From Imbricaverruca yamaguchii (taxonomy: Eukaryota > Arthropoda > Thecostraca > Neoverrucidae), in contig JAOTOL010001219.1 in the NCBI GenBank assembly GCA_034440575.1, positions 1 to 64,000 of the forward strand: a stretch of 64,000 bases of DNA, given 5' to 3'. Under the pieces are notes generated by a model. It made no database searches and had not been told where the DNA came from. It saw nothing but the letters and a program-made list of their open reading frames with translations. The stretch's first letter is position 1. Each line of letters begins with the position of its first letter. Shown here piece after piece: positions 26,440 to 38,319 of this stretch. Position numbers and translations under genes: made by a program.

Positions 26440-27650
26440 TACGTGGGCTCAAACTTGAAGGAGCTAGGGAATGATTTGAGTGATAAATGCCCTCCTCATG
26501 AACATATACTGTCACAGTGTATATATTATTCCTTACCTCAACTACTTAAATTGAATGCTGGGTTCTCAGTACTTCATATCAACGCAAGGTCCCTCAAGAA
26601 TAAACTTGATTATGTTATTAATCTTCTAGCAAATTTTGAAGACGATTGGCCAGTTATTTGTTTGTCAGAGACATGGTTGAAGAAAGATGTAGAACAATAC
26701 TAGTCTAAAAAAATTATAATCTCTGTGCATCTAGTAGAAAAGAAGGTGAATATGGAGGTAAAGCAATATATGTAAGTAATAGATATGATGCTAGGGAAAG
26801 AAGAGACCTGGAGGGTGACCATTTCGAGACAAGTTTTCTGGAAATCAAAATGAAATAGGCTGTACCAGTAAACAGATTCCTAGTAGGGGAAATATATCAA
26901 CTTCGAAGCCTGAGCCACACTTTATTTATAGACTACTTGGAAAAAATGCATGATTCATTGGAAAACACTTAATGTACATGTGTACAATGTACATGAGTTA
27001 GGCAGGGAACTTCAATTACAATCTTTTGAAATATCACTCTGATAAACCTACACTTAGTTTTATGAATATGTTAAATTCCTATGGATTTGTTTCCAACCAT
27101 CTCGTAAGCGACCAGGATTTGTAATAATTCTGATGCCCTTTTGGATAATATATTTATAAATGATGTTAATGTTTCGAACAATTCAGGAATTCTACTTCAT
27201 GATTTATCAGATCAACGTCCAGTTTGTCTTAATCTGTCATTAATCCAAAGCACAATTATAACAAGACACTCAGTGACAGTCTTTGATAAAAATAAAATCA
27301 GTGAATTAAATGATCACCTCATTAGAACCTTCGAAACCTTCCAAGATGAGACTGATGCTAATCAAGCATGCAACAAACTTAGTAAGGCATATGAAACAGG
27401 TATTAAGAAATTATCTAAAACTTTTACACCCAGTAGAAGAAAGAATCCAATTAAACCATGAGTAACCCCTGCACTTCTGTATTCAATAGATGCAAAAACT
27501 AAACTATGTGAAAATATATTAGGGATATAATTTTACGGAATGAAAATAAATACAAAATGTACAGGAACATGCTTTGCAATGTGCTTAGGGATGCGAAACG
27601 ATCATACTACAAGAGGGCATTCAAGGATAGCAAAGGTGATGGCAAAAAAA
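26440..27650 (+). pseudogene. Second LINE family, endonuclease fragment
   Basis: A broken endonuclease region unlike the main CR1 family. It reads FSVLHINARSLKNKLDYVIN and VICLSETWLKKD at 26557-26690, the typical opening of LINE endonucleases with the catalytic glutamate in SETW. Near 27205 comes LHDLSDQRPVCLNL, where the catalytic SDH has become SDQ. It ends in SYYKRAFKDSKGDGKK at about 27605-27645, just short of the reverse transcriptase. Stops and frameshifts between these blocks show it is a relic. Confidence 0.78.
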
Positions 27651-28156
27651 CATGAAAAAAAAACAAAAAAACATCGGCCAGCAAGTCGGCTTCGTTCTTA
27701 CTAGCAGCCAGTACAAGCTTGTAAGGTAAACAACGCCATGGAAACGTCTGTGGGTATGAATACGTATGAAGTATGGCTACATCTGGCAACCTTAATAGAA
27801 GCAAATCCTTTCTAACCTTCACATTCATGTAACTTGCCATGAAAATATGAATGTGTGAAGAATAATTAAGGGGAAAAACTCAACCCAATGACTAACAATC
27901 TGAATTGTGCAAAAGCATCGATCGGTGAACTCACAATAACCCCCAGCAACTTTTGGCAATTTCAAAATGTTCGTTTACAGGATAATTTGTTGAGTGGAGG
28001 GGCATGGTTCTCGTAGCGCCACTGGATACTGCCCTGTTTGCTGTTGCATTTTTAGAATTACCACGTATCAAACTTCAATTGCCATTTTGGTTATCAGCTG
28101 TCCCTTGTTCCTCGCATAATAGTAGGAGCCATTACTGTTAGTGGTGTGTATGTGTG
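27651..28156. other. Unassigned DNA
   Basis: Apart from a short A-rich run just after the LINE fragment, nothing recognisable. Confidence 0.4.
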
Positions 28157-28335
28157 TGTGTGTGAGAGTGAGTTTTGCCAGCCTGCCACCGTGTGGTGAT
28201 ATCGGCTGGTAGTGGGGTGTGTGTGAGTGAGTTTTGCCAGCCTGCCACCGTGTGGTGATATCGGCTGGTAGTGGGGTGTGTGTGAGAGTGAGTTTTGCCA
28301 GCCTGCCACCGTGTGGTGATATCGGCTGGTAGTGT
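28157..28335 (+). repeat. About 60-bp tandem repeat, three units
   Basis: Units start gagttttgccagcctgccac at 28170, 28229 and 28290 and end in tggtagtggggtgtgtgtga. They differ mainly in the GT-repeat length. Confidence 0.93.
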
Positions 28336-28519
28336 GGTGGTCGCTGTTATGTCGAGTTTGCTGTTTCCCCATCAACTGCGAATAATTTAAACTTCTGCCT
28401 GATGGCGTAGCGCATGTAGGAGGCAAGGTACTCCAATACAACTCCACCTCTACGAACTTCCAAGGCGTTCGCACATTCATCCCCACGTGTATGCTAAATC
28501 ACCCGCAGACAGCAGAATA

Positions 28520-28740
28520 CCTCCCTGTGCGCATGCGCGGTTCACAGTCAGACGGCGACGTGACGGCGATCTCGGGCGGGGTCAAAGGTGAACCTTGAGG
28601 ACTTTTCCCGCCATGCCCTCCGGCGTAGCCGAGTGGCAGACGCCGACGGCAGGTGGCAGCAGCCAAGACGAGGATCGCACACGGTGCGTTTTGGCGGGAG
28701 GTTCCGGTCGTGCTCCGGTGGGGATCTGAGAGGTTGCCTA
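28520..28740. promoter_or_regulatory. CpG-rich promoter-like segment with NRF1 and E2F sites
   Basis: CpG is dense here compared with its surroundings. It has a perfect palindromic NRF1-type site TGCGCATGCGC (28528-28538) and two E2F-type sites, TTTTCCCGCC (28603-28612) and TTTTGGCGGGA (28689-28699). These sites are typical of TATA-less animal housekeeping promoters. A strong splice donor lies downstream at 29381. No coding exon is recognised, so the transcript is unknown. Confidence 0.42.
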
Positions 28741-29376
28741 TATATCAGGATTGCATTGTTAGGTCTGGGTCATAACTGAGTGCTGGAGTCCCAGTGAAGT
28801 GATAATGAAGCATCCTTGCGGTGGAGGTGTGCTATTGCCGGTTGGGCTTTCTGCTAGCCTTCGGCTTTGGTCGAGGAAGTGCTCCCTCCGGTGGCTCGCT
28901 GTCGCCCGAACTGCAGGATCTCCGCCGGTGATGTACCGCCTTTTTCTCAGTTACTCTGTCGTACTGTATCTGCTTCGTTTTACGTTCATTTTACTGTTCA
29001 GCTTATCAGCGTGACATTTCTGTTCTGATCAAGTTCGGCGGTTGGCATATGGTGTGAGGGTTAGCCTGCCAACGTATCCACACCCTGTGGATGTGTTGGT
29101 ATTCTTCTCCTTCTTTTCTACGCGAGAAGGGTGTACAAAATCCAGTAAATAACAGTAAAATGGAGTTTGTTTTGGCCCATTGTTTTTCTTGTTGAGAGAT
29201 ATCAGACGTTAAGCCGAAGATACCTTTACTAGAAGGCAGATCGAACTTTTCCTTCAAGCCCGCAGCACGGTATTCGAAGGTTTTTGAAATATGGTAATAA
29301 TCTGGTTGCAGAACATTTTTCGCGAATCATGCGCAATGGTTACTTCTATTTTAAGCAAGTAAATGTCCTCCGCTAA

Positions 29377-29386
29377 TCAGGTGAGT
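29377..29386 (+). other. Candidate 5' splice site
   Basis: The phrase tcag followed by gtgagttttc is a near-ideal donor about 650 bases after the CpG-rich segment. It could end a non-coding first exon, but there is no transcript evidence. Confidence 0.25.
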
Positions 29387-31646
29387 TTTCTCTTGTTCTA
29401 TTCTTTCCTGTGAACATTGGTTCTGGCGTTTTCTTTGTCGTGCATGGGCAATGATGGACTTATTCCTTGGGATCCTGCATATGGAGAGGGGTATTTTGTG
29501 GTCATTCAGTAGGGAGGGTATCTACAAATATTATCCATCATAACTCGGTTCGCATCCATTCCTGTGAATTTTGAGTATATTTACTTGATCACACCAGCTC
29601 ATTGTCAAATATAACCATCTTAAGAAATCCACCCTCAGACGAGGAAAATAAATCGTTTTCGGGAGAGGATAATGATTCCAAAAATCCAGGAGCAGCCTAT
29701 TGTTCAAACATGTTCCTTCCTACATTGACATACATCAGTTGTTGAAAACAGCCTTTTCTAGGCAAGTTAGACCCAGAGCCAAGCACAGCACTGCATTCTT
29801 GCTTAATAAATTGTAAATGGATTATTAGTGCTTAAACATTGATGTACAATACCGTTGTTATACCAAAATACCTTCCTGAAACACTTCATGAGTTGCAGTC
29901 TGATTACCAAGAGTATGAATTCAACATCCAGATATCATGCTGGGATGTAACACATCTCTGTTTCAGGTGTCATGCCTTACTGTGCAGTATCTCTGCATAG
30001 AAGCAGAACTAGGGCAGGCAAATTAAATTACGAAGAAATCTGGTTCCACCATATTTATTAGGGTACTGCAAAACATGTTAGCACACAATAAAACATGTTT
30101 TTGAAATGCTGGATGTTGGGGAACCAAGGGTATGCTCCGAGCATTTCCGAGAAATTCATAAAAGAAACCTAAAAAAGAATTCCCTAAACCTATCTCTTTG
30201 CAGAGAAGCATATGTCTCCTACAATCAGATGTTCCTAGCATACTATTCCCACAAGCTGAAGCCCTTGGCAATCATGAAATTTCATGATATTGCTTTTTAT
30301 GCCATTTATGGGATCACTTTGTTTTGTTTTGCCTGTTTTGTTTGTATGTTTGCCATGTTTTTTCCTGTACGAAAGAAAAAGATGGAATGGCCTGGTTAGG
30401 TTAATGTTCTTTTCTTTCAAGTTTTTGATGTTTTCTCTTAGAAAAAAGATTAGGCTGGCTAATTTTAGGTCAGGTTAGCTCGCAATTTCTAAAGCTTGAA
30501 AGTTATTTCTTAGGTATGACTTGTTTAAAAACTGTCTTTGGTATTATTTTGCTTTTCAACCACGATTGAGCTTGTGCAGTGTAAATCCATGGGTAAATTA
30601 TATTTGTTATGTTAATAAGTATGCATTCAAGCATCTTTATCAAAACCTTGTTTGTGACCAAAAATACCAAATTGTATGCTTGTTGGTATCAACATGCTTT
30701 CTGATTGCAAATAAATAACAATCATGATCAAACCCTCATGTCAACCATTTGCCACTAAGTTATAGTTGCAATAAGTTGAGGTCAGAGTTCAGAAAACTGG
30801 ATTATTTGGGTCAGATTTGCTGACTGAAATGGTGGACCTATTAGGCACATTTTTACAGATACCTAACATTTGTCTAATAAATACAGACAAAACGGCGTAT
30901 TTATTTTCCTAATTGGCATATCAGTTAGGTCCAATTACATCTTAACAAGTGTCATCCTATTGATGAAGACAATGCGGCTGGATATCAAAATTCGATATTT
31001 GTTTACATTTTCTCTGTTCTATCTACAAAAATTGTCTGGAATACGAGTATATGCACAATTTCTGCAAATAGCACACTTGTCATATGAACACATGTATATC
31101 TTTATTCATGTAACACATTTTTTTGTGTGGAATGTTTGGCATTATATCGTTTCTTTTAAAGATAGTTTGAACATAATGGCCGGAAGTCCTGACTTGTGCT
31201 ATTTAAGTATGTCTCACACTTGTATGCAGAGGAGGTTGTCATGAGATAACAAGTGAGTAATGCCTATTGATTGATTCTTTCTATTGACAATGATGGGATT
31301 TGTGTAAAATTGTAAAAATGAATCAGGAGTTCATGGACCATTTCTGAGCACAATGTTGTTTTCCTGGTGTTTTCTCATGTCATTTCACTTAATTTGACAA
31401 CCATTTCTTTGGGAAATAAAAACTTCCAAATATTTAAGCACTTCAGGTTACCAGAGTTCTATCTGAGAAAGCAGACCAAGTAAAGAATATCAACACCGTT
31501 GAAGTACATTTTTGTTAAATAAGAATATAAATTTGGCAATGCAGGTGCGTGCTATCCCACCAAAACAGTAGATGGGAAAGTTTTGGGTGTGGTGGTATAT
31601 GATGAAAAATAGCATTCAAATTTTAATCAGTGAAAAGTGAGGTAAC
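29387..31646. other. Unassigned AT-rich DNA
   Basis: It is low in CpG and rich in T runs, with no recognisable exon. If the segment at 28.5 kb is a promoter, this would be intron. Confidence 0.4.
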
Positions 31647-31861
31647 TTAACCCGCGCCGTCTCCGATCAGATCCTCACACCCCATCTTGGGGGGGGGGGG
31701 GTGAAGTAACCCCCTCTAAATCCAAAATAAACATCGCTCGAACACGAAAGAGGTGTTACCGGAAAGCGCTCGTCGAGTAGGGTCCGCCAAAATAACTCCC
31801 CAAAAGTGGCGTCATCAGGGAGGCTAGATTTTCATTTTGATTGCATTATATCTTTGGTTTG

Positions 31862-31999
31862 AAAAATTTTTTGGGGGGGGAAAAAAAAAAAAAGAAAGAG
31901 AAAAGAAAAATTTTTAAAAAAAAATATTTTTTTAAAAATTTAAATTTTATTTTTTTATTTTTTTTTTTTTTTTTTATTATAGGGGAGAGAAAAAAAAAA

Positions 32000-32040
<41 letters not shown>

Positions 32041-32114
32041 TAAAATAATTATATTTTTTATTTAAAAAAAAAAAAAAAAAATTTAATTTTTATATAAAAA
32101 AAAAAAAAAAAAAA

Positions 32115-32162
<48 letters not shown>

Positions 32163-32178
32163 AAAAAAAATAAAAAAA

Positions 32179-32232
<54 letters not shown>
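31862..32232. repeat. Homopolymer tract of A, T and a long G run
   Basis: About 310 bases of almost only A and T runs are followed by about 47 consecutive G. Such a pattern is rare in real genomes and is more typical of a poorly resolved long-read consensus. Frames of lysine, phenylalanine or proline here are artefacts. Confidence 0.9.
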
Positions 32233-32568
32233 CGAAATCCGGTCACCCCTCCAGTTTTTCGAAAATGACTCCACATTTTACCGGCCGATATAAGCCTTTA
32301 TTTTTGTACCTGCTTGGAAATGGCCCCGCGTCGTTTAAAGTAAGAAGAACGAAAATCGAACGAAATTTTTTAGAGCTAAGGGTCGTTAAAGTACACAAAT
32401 TATTAGCGCCGGACCACAAATATCGACGGTGATACGCTTCCCGTATATTGGCAAAAAAGGAAGTGTTATTGGCAATACTAGCGACTTGTTTGATGTATAT
32501 TATTATCCTACATTGTTTCGAAGTCATGTCCGGTCACCGAGGTCAAGTCAGGTCAAGCTCATGACAGG
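32233..32568 (+). mobile_element. Family B left module, extra copy
   Basis: It matches the first 360 bases of the family B element that follows (gcgaaatcc, accggccgatata, tcgacggtgatacgcttccc, gtcaagtcaggtcaag) and ends gacagg just before TTAA. Confidence 0.58.
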
Positions 32569-33530
32569 TTAACACACGCCATGGAGGGGAGGGCGAAATC
32601 CGTCCATTCCTCCGGTTTTCCTTACATAACTCCATATTGTACCCGCCGACGTACGCCATTTTTATGCGTTCCTGCTTAGAAATGACCGACGCATTGTTTG
32701 AAGCAATCAAAATGAACATAGGCCGAACATTTTTCAAGTTAGGAGCCGTTAAAGCAAGAAAATTTGCAGCTCCAGACCACAAATATCGACGCTAATGCGC
32801 TTCCTGTATATTGGAAAAAGGGAAATGTTCTTGAAAACACTAGCAACTTATTTGATGCATATTATGCTATGTAATTCAAAAGTCATGTTAGGTCGCCGAG
32901 GTCAAGTTAGGTCAAGTTCATGACAGGCTAATCGAAATAAGCTTGGTCAACTCGAATGTTGTCATCAATGCAAATGTCTGTCAAGTGATTGCTGTCACTG
33001 CATGTTACTCCCGACATATCCATAAATCTACTGTTGTGTCATTGTGTGCCTAAGCGTTTCCATACTTTATTCATGTATTTCACTCCTTTCTTTGCGAAGC
33101 CGATTGTGCCGAACCGCCCAACAGAGCAGCCGGGTGGGCAGCCCGGTTCCGGTAACTGGAACAGGTAATGACCTGCTAAAATGCTCCTATATAGGTGACC
33201 TGAGGTCAAATGGCGGATCTGGCATCTGTATTGCAGCAGACGTAATGTCCAAAACATCACTGATGCCAATTTTGGAGCAAATAATCACAATCACAGCTAT
33301 CCATAACAATGACAAGCCAACCGACGCAAAACCGGAAAATTTTGCAATTTTGACCTCATTTGACCTTGAGCGTATTAACCTAGGTCATGAAATTTGCACA
33401 CAATAGAGTTCACTATCGTGCATATCCACCCTGCGAATTTCGTTGCTCTAGTCTGAGCCGAAATCTTAGGGGAGGTATCCACCCCCTGCAGTGCGGGTAA
33501 TTTTGAAAGGCCCTCCAGGGCACGTGTTAA
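32569..33530 (+). mobile_element. TTAA element family B, complete copy (962 bp)
   Basis: The ends are TTAACACACGCCATGGAGGG and, inward on the minus strand, TTAACACGTGCCCTGGAGGG: 20 bases with few mismatches. Both ends lie in TTAA. It is non-coding. The interior includes aggtcaag repeats, a cactcctttctttgcgaagc block and the ggtaatgacct block shared with the copies at 34391-35378 and 10363-11172. Confidence 0.68.
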
Positions 33531-33739
33531 AGCGTGACGGCTGGTTGAACGTTTTTGGGGTGACCTCACTTGACCTCGACTGCCTCGTTGACCCTAGATG
33601 GCCTGACTTCAAACTTTTGAAACAGCATGCCAAATTGACGTGGGAAAAGGTATGCCAAATTTGGGCTCGCTGCCGCGCGCCGTTCGTCCGCCATCTGCGA
33701 AAAACCTGAGGGGGAGGAGGTGAAGACGGGACGGGTTAA

Positions 33740-34140
33740 TCTAACCTAACTTACTGATGGGGATGGCCTAAGACCGACCGACGTTAAATCACATCAAACA
33801 CACTGCTATGGGATTGCTTAATGCCTGCGGATGTTTGATAACCTAAATATGATTTTAAATTGTGATTTCCAAAAGAAATGGTACAGGAAGACGGCAGCCT
33901 TCCACAGCCGCGGCTGCCAGCGACTGACGTGCAGACAGCGGGTGAGGCGTGCACGGCCCAATTTGCAGACCGCCGACAAGTCATTTCCATAGTGGCCAGC
34001 CAGATCAGGTCGCGAGTGGTGCCGTTGGTGCATTCGCTCCCGAAGCCGTCCCCGTCGGCTCCTGCGACGTCATTTGCGCGGGTGGTATCTCAGCTGAGAC
34101 CACCATCAGTGGTATCCATATCAGATGGCGTGTGTAATAA
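33740..34140. other. Spacer with a weak ORF1-like reading frame
   Basis: The plus frame at 33878-34144 includes PSAPATSFARVVSQLRPP, which loosely recalls the GTSYAQVVAGHQ segment of the CR1 ORF1 at 35440. It may be a scrap of another LINE ORF1; the match is short. Confidence 0.25.
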
Positions 34141-34390
34141 ATGACCGGCGCATTGTTTGAAGTAAGATAAATTAAAATCGACGGAATATTTTTCAAGTTA
34201 AGGGTCGCTAAAGTAAAAAAAATTCCCAGCGCAAGATCACAAATATCGTCGCTAATGCACTTCCGGTATACTAGCAAAAAGGAAGTGTTCGTGGCAAAAC
34301 TAGCGACTTGTTTGATGTACATTGTCATGCTACATTGTTCCAGAGTCATGTCAAGTCACCGAGGTCAAGTCAGGTCAAGTTCATAACAGG
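34141..34390 (+). mobile_element. Family B left module, second extra copy
   Basis: It matches the left part of family B from atgaccggcgcattg through the gtcaagttcataacagg end, directly before the TTAA of the next complete element. Confidence 0.56.
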
Positions 34391-35378
34391 TTAACACACG
34401 CTCTAGAGGGGGTATGGCGAAATCCTCCAATCCTTCCGATTTTTCGTACATAACTCCATATTATACCGGCCGATATACGCCAAGTTTATCGCGTACCAGC
34501 TTAGAAATGACCGGCGCATTGTTTAAAGCAAGAAAAGTGGGAATCTGCCGAGAAGTTGTCAAGTCAGGGGCCGTTAAAGTAAAAACAATTCACAGCGCCA
34601 GACCACCAAAATCGGTGCTGATGCGCTTCCCGTATATTGGCAATAGGGAAGTGTTCTTGCCAACACTAGCGACTTGTTTGATGCATATTGTTATGCTATA
34701 TAATTTAAAAGTCATGTTAGGTCGCCAAGGTCAAGTCAGGTCAAGTTCATGACAGGCTAATGGAGGCAAACTTGGTCAACTGGAATGTGTCATAAATGCA
34801 AATGACTGTCATGCGATTGATGTCACTTTACATGTTACTCCCTATACATCCCGAAATCTACTGTTTGTCATTGTGTGCCTAAGCATTTCCATCCTTTATT
34901 CATGTATTTCACTCCTTTATTTGCGAAGCCGATTGTGCCGAGCCGCCCAACGGAGCAGTCGGGATGGGAGCCCGGTTCCGGTAACTGGAGCAGGTAATGA
35001 CCTTATAAAGTGCTATATAGGTGGCCTGAGGTCAAATGGCGGATCTGACATCTGTTTTGCATCATTAGTAATGTCCAAATCATCATTAATGCCAATTTTT
35101 GAGCATTTAAACACAACCACAGTGATCCATGGCAAGGACAAGCCAAGCCACGCAAAACCAGAACATTTTGCTATTTTTAACTCATTTGACCGTTGAAGAT
35201 ATTGACCTAAGGTCATGCACTTTGCACACAATAGAGTTCACTATGGTGCCCATCCACCCTGTGAATTTTGGTGCTCTAGCCTTCATAGGAGCTGAGATCT
35301 TACGGAGGGGGGGGGGGGCGAATCCGCCCCCCTCTCCAGGGCGCGTTATTTTCAGAGGCCCTCCAGGGCGCGTGTTAA
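34391..35378 (+). mobile_element. TTAA element family B, complete copy (988 bp)
   Basis: The ends are TTAACACACGCTCTAGAGGG and, inward on the minus strand, TTAACACGCGCCCTGGAGGG. It is collinear with 32569-33530 throughout. The next LINE begins exactly after its terminal TTAA. Confidence 0.68.
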
Positions 35379-36255
35379 GGCAGAGCTTTCCAAGCTCAAG
35401 GCAAGATAAAGCAACAAGGCGTCACTCCGTAGCAGGGACGTCATATGCCCAGGTGGTCGCAGGCCACCAGGTAGCTGAGGCTTCCCCTGCTGTGGAGGTG
35501 GCTGGGATCTCTCGAGAGGGGAGTGTTAACAGTTTACAGAGGGGGGATAGTTCTGGTAGGTCACATGAGGGGAAGTGGCATGAGGTCAGGGGGTGGAGCA
35601 TTTGGAGACGCGAGCCTAAAGAAAGGGTCAGTGAATGGCAGGTGTCAGGTGGTAGGAGCGGGAGGAAGTCTAGCCGAACGGCCCAGCGGGCAGGAATATT
35701 GACATCAAATATGTTCCAGGCATTGGATGACTGCCCCCAGGATAGTAGTAGTAAGGAGTCAGTGCTGGTCCTAGGAGACTCGTGTGCGACATTTAGAGCG
35801 GGTATTTTGTAAAGGTAGGAGGGACAGGAGGTGCAACACCAGGCCTGGTGCCAAGGAGAAGGACCTGTGGTGGCACAGGTCACCAGTGATCACCAGTTCA
35901 GCACAGTCATAGTGCATGTAGGGGTAAATAACATAGGTACTTCTAGGAGTGAGGAGCTTCTGCGGGAGTACCCTGAAGGGTACCAATCCCTTCTGGCCAC
36001 CCTGAAGGGTACCAATAGAGTCATTGTGACAGCAATTTTGCCTAGGGCTAAAGCCTCCCCTGAGTGAAGCTATAGGGCACTGGCAGCTAACGCCAGGGTA
36101 GGAAAGCTCTGCCATGAGCCAGGTTTTACATTTGTAGACGAGTGGAGCAGGTTTTATGCATCGTAGGACCTCTATCAGAGGGGTGGCCTGCACTTCTCTG
36201 AGAAGGGGGTCCATATGTTAGGCAAAGTGTACGAGCATGTCCTTCAGGGAAACTA
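35379..36255 (+). pseudogene. CR1 ORF1 remnant with SGNH esterase-like blocks
   Basis: The first frame reads GTSYAQVVAGHQVAEASPAV and later ESVLVLGDSCATF near 35760-35795, the GDS block with the nucleophile serine. A second frame reads STVIVHVGVNNIGTSRSEEL at about 35898-35960, the G-x-x-N block. A third reads GLHFSEKG near 36183, where the family D-G-L-H-F has lost its aspartate. Three frames in order show at least two frameshifts. In active CR1 elements ORF1 binds RNA and the esterase-like domain has an undefined role. Confidence 0.66.
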
Positions 36256-36509
36256 GGAAATGGGGTGGGGAGGGATGAAATTGCATTGCCAACTCAGAAA
36301 TATTCCAATAGTGTTCGCCAAGGCAATAGAACATCAAAGTCTGCAACTAGGAACAGCAGCAGTTCAGGGGGACAGTGATAGTTCATCTAGTGATAAAATA
36401 ACTCCTCAGTATGAAAAAGCCAAAGGTGGTTATGGAGCATTTGTTAAGTGTATGATGTTTAATGCTCCAGTATCCGTTCCAAATTTGATGAGTTCAAGTG
36501 TTATGTTGC

Positions 36510-37500
36510 TGAGGAGGAACCAGATTTTGTTTGCATTACGGAGGCATGGGTCAGTGAAGGGTATTTTGGAGTTAACTTACAGGACTATGAGATCCAGGGA
36601 TACAATATGTTTTCATGCAATATGGGTCCAGCAATGAAAGGGGGTGGTGTGTTGCTCTATATAAATAGCTTATTCAGTTCTCAAAAAGTAGCAGGTGTGG
36701 AAAAATGTGTCTGTGGAGTCCATTTGGCTTGATGTCACTGTGGGAAAAGGCAACAGCAATACTCTTAGGATAGGAGCTTTCTACCGATCAGGAACCCTGC
36801 CACATTCTCAGCAGCTGGAGATGGACAAGGTGATTTGTGAGGAAATCAGTAGAAACTTTAAGAGGAAGTGCCTTATTCTTGGTGACTTTAATCTAAAAGG
36901 TTATGAAAATGCTGGTGTTGGCTCCCCATCATGCAAAATGTTTAGGAAATGCCTCGAAGAGGACCTGTTCTTACACTAGTTTGTATCGGAATCTACCAGG
37001 CATGGTTCATTCTTGGACCTTGTATTCTCGGATTTAAGTGACTTGGTTCAAGACTTGACTGTAGGCGAAACTCTGGGAAGAAGTGAACATAACATAGTTA
37101 GATTCCAGGCACATGTAGTGGAAATTATCAAGGATAATTTGGTAAAGGTTCCAAATTTCAACAGAGCAGACTGACTCCATGAGAGCGGCTTTAAGTGCCA
37201 TCAGATGGCAAGAAGAATTCTCCAATTTAAATGCCTGTGAAATGTGGGAAAAGTTCAAATCTTATTTGAAGGAAATTCAGATTAGACATGTCCCCCAAAA
37301 GCAAAGACGCACAAGAAGGGTAGTAAAGCCAACATGGCTTACACCAGACTTGATAAAATCAATTAAGGCGAAGAAAACGGCATTCAGAGTCTTTAAAGAA
37401 GCCTCAAATGTCGTTAATCTAAAGGCGTATCGAAAAGCTAAAGACACTGAAGCAAAAAACCAGAGCAGCAAAGCGAGCAAAAGAACTGGATTTAGCTAGA
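36510..37500 (+). pseudogene. CR1 ORF2 endonuclease part, broken
   Basis: It reads from CITEAWVSEG-like code through VESIWLDVTVGKGNSN, IGAFYRSG and LGDFNLKGYENA (about 36875-36910). A stop (TAG at 36977) truncates the frame in LFLH. The SDH motif is damaged (gaagtgaacat gives SEHN). The linker KKQRRTRRVVKPTWLTPDL then follows in a shifted frame. Confidence 0.8.
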
Positions 37501-37593
37501 AACTGCAATGGGGACAGTAAAAAGTGCTTTAGTTTCTACAAGCTGAGTACAGTTTCTAGCACAATTGGTCCACTGGAAGTAAACGGGACTACA

Positions 37594-38313
37594 TTGGGTG
37601 AGGATAGTGAGATGGTTGAGGAGCTGAGCAAGCAGTTTAAATCAGTGTTTACATTGGAAGATATGACCAATCTGCCGACAGTACACCATAGTTCAGTGAC
37701 ATGGGATCTGACAAATGATGTTGATTTCATTGATAGTGATGTTGTTTACAATCATATCAGGAAAATGAAGCCAAACAAGGCAGCAGGACCTGATGATGTT
37801 TATGCTAGGGTGTTGCGAGAAACTGAAGAGAAACTGGCATTTCCACTTAGTATAATATTTTGTAGATCAGTTTCACAAAATGAAATTCCAACCGATTGGA
37901 AAAGGGCAAATGTAGTTCCTATTTTCAAGAAAGGAGAAAGAGGGAAAGTTGAAAACTATAGGCCAGTAAGTCTCACACCTGCAAGGTACTCAATTGAGTA
38001 CAAGGTACTCAATTGCAAGGTACTTGAATCAATTATCAAGGATAGAATAGTTAGTTATCTGGAAGTTAGCAGATTGATTCACGATACTCAACATGGGTTT
38101 AGAAAAGGACGATCGTGTCTCACACACCTCTTGGACTTTTTGAACTTCGCCACACAACAATTTGATCAGGGAAATCAGGTTGATGTAGCATATCTTGACT
38201 TTAGTAAGGCCTTTGACAAAGTACCCCATAAACGGTTAATGATACAGCTTCAGTCCCATGGTATTGCAGGTAGCATCTTAAAATGGATAGAGTTGTGGCT
38301 TTCAGATAGATAG
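37594..38313 (+). pseudogene. CR1 ORF2 reverse transcriptase, N-terminal part
   Basis: This 239-codon frame holds NKAAGPDDVYARVL (residues 61-74), NYRPVSL (121-127), QHGFRKGRS (166-174) and YLDFSKAFD (200-208), which is motif A with the first catalytic aspartate. A local duplication of ggtactcaattg adds about a dozen residues after NYRPVSLTPA. It ends at TAG (38311) where sister copies have a glutamine codon. Confidence 0.85.
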
Positions 38314-38319
38314 CAAAGA

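Larger units (their letters stand above)
31647..33739 (+). mobile_element. TTAA element family A with nested insertions
   Basis: The left end is TTAACCCGCGCCGTCTC and the right end, inward on the minus strand, TTAACCCGTCCCGTCTTC. The left 200 bases match 9305-9530 (aaagaggt, ggaaagcgctcg, gagtagggtcc) and the right 205 bases match 9950-10153. Between them lie a homopolymer tract, a partial family B module and a complete family B element, so this copy is about 2.1 kb instead of 0.85 kb. Confidence 0.62.

Noticed and set aside
28623..28712. Possible tRNA-like gene (tagccgagtggc and ggttccggtcg)
   Set aside because: The A box resembles that of a leucine or serine tRNA, but the B box is poor and no cloverleaf forms; it lies in a CpG-rich segment where such matches arise by chance.
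31841..32274. Lysine-, phenylalanine- and proline-rich frames
   Set aside because: They come from the homopolymer tract, probably a sequencing fault.
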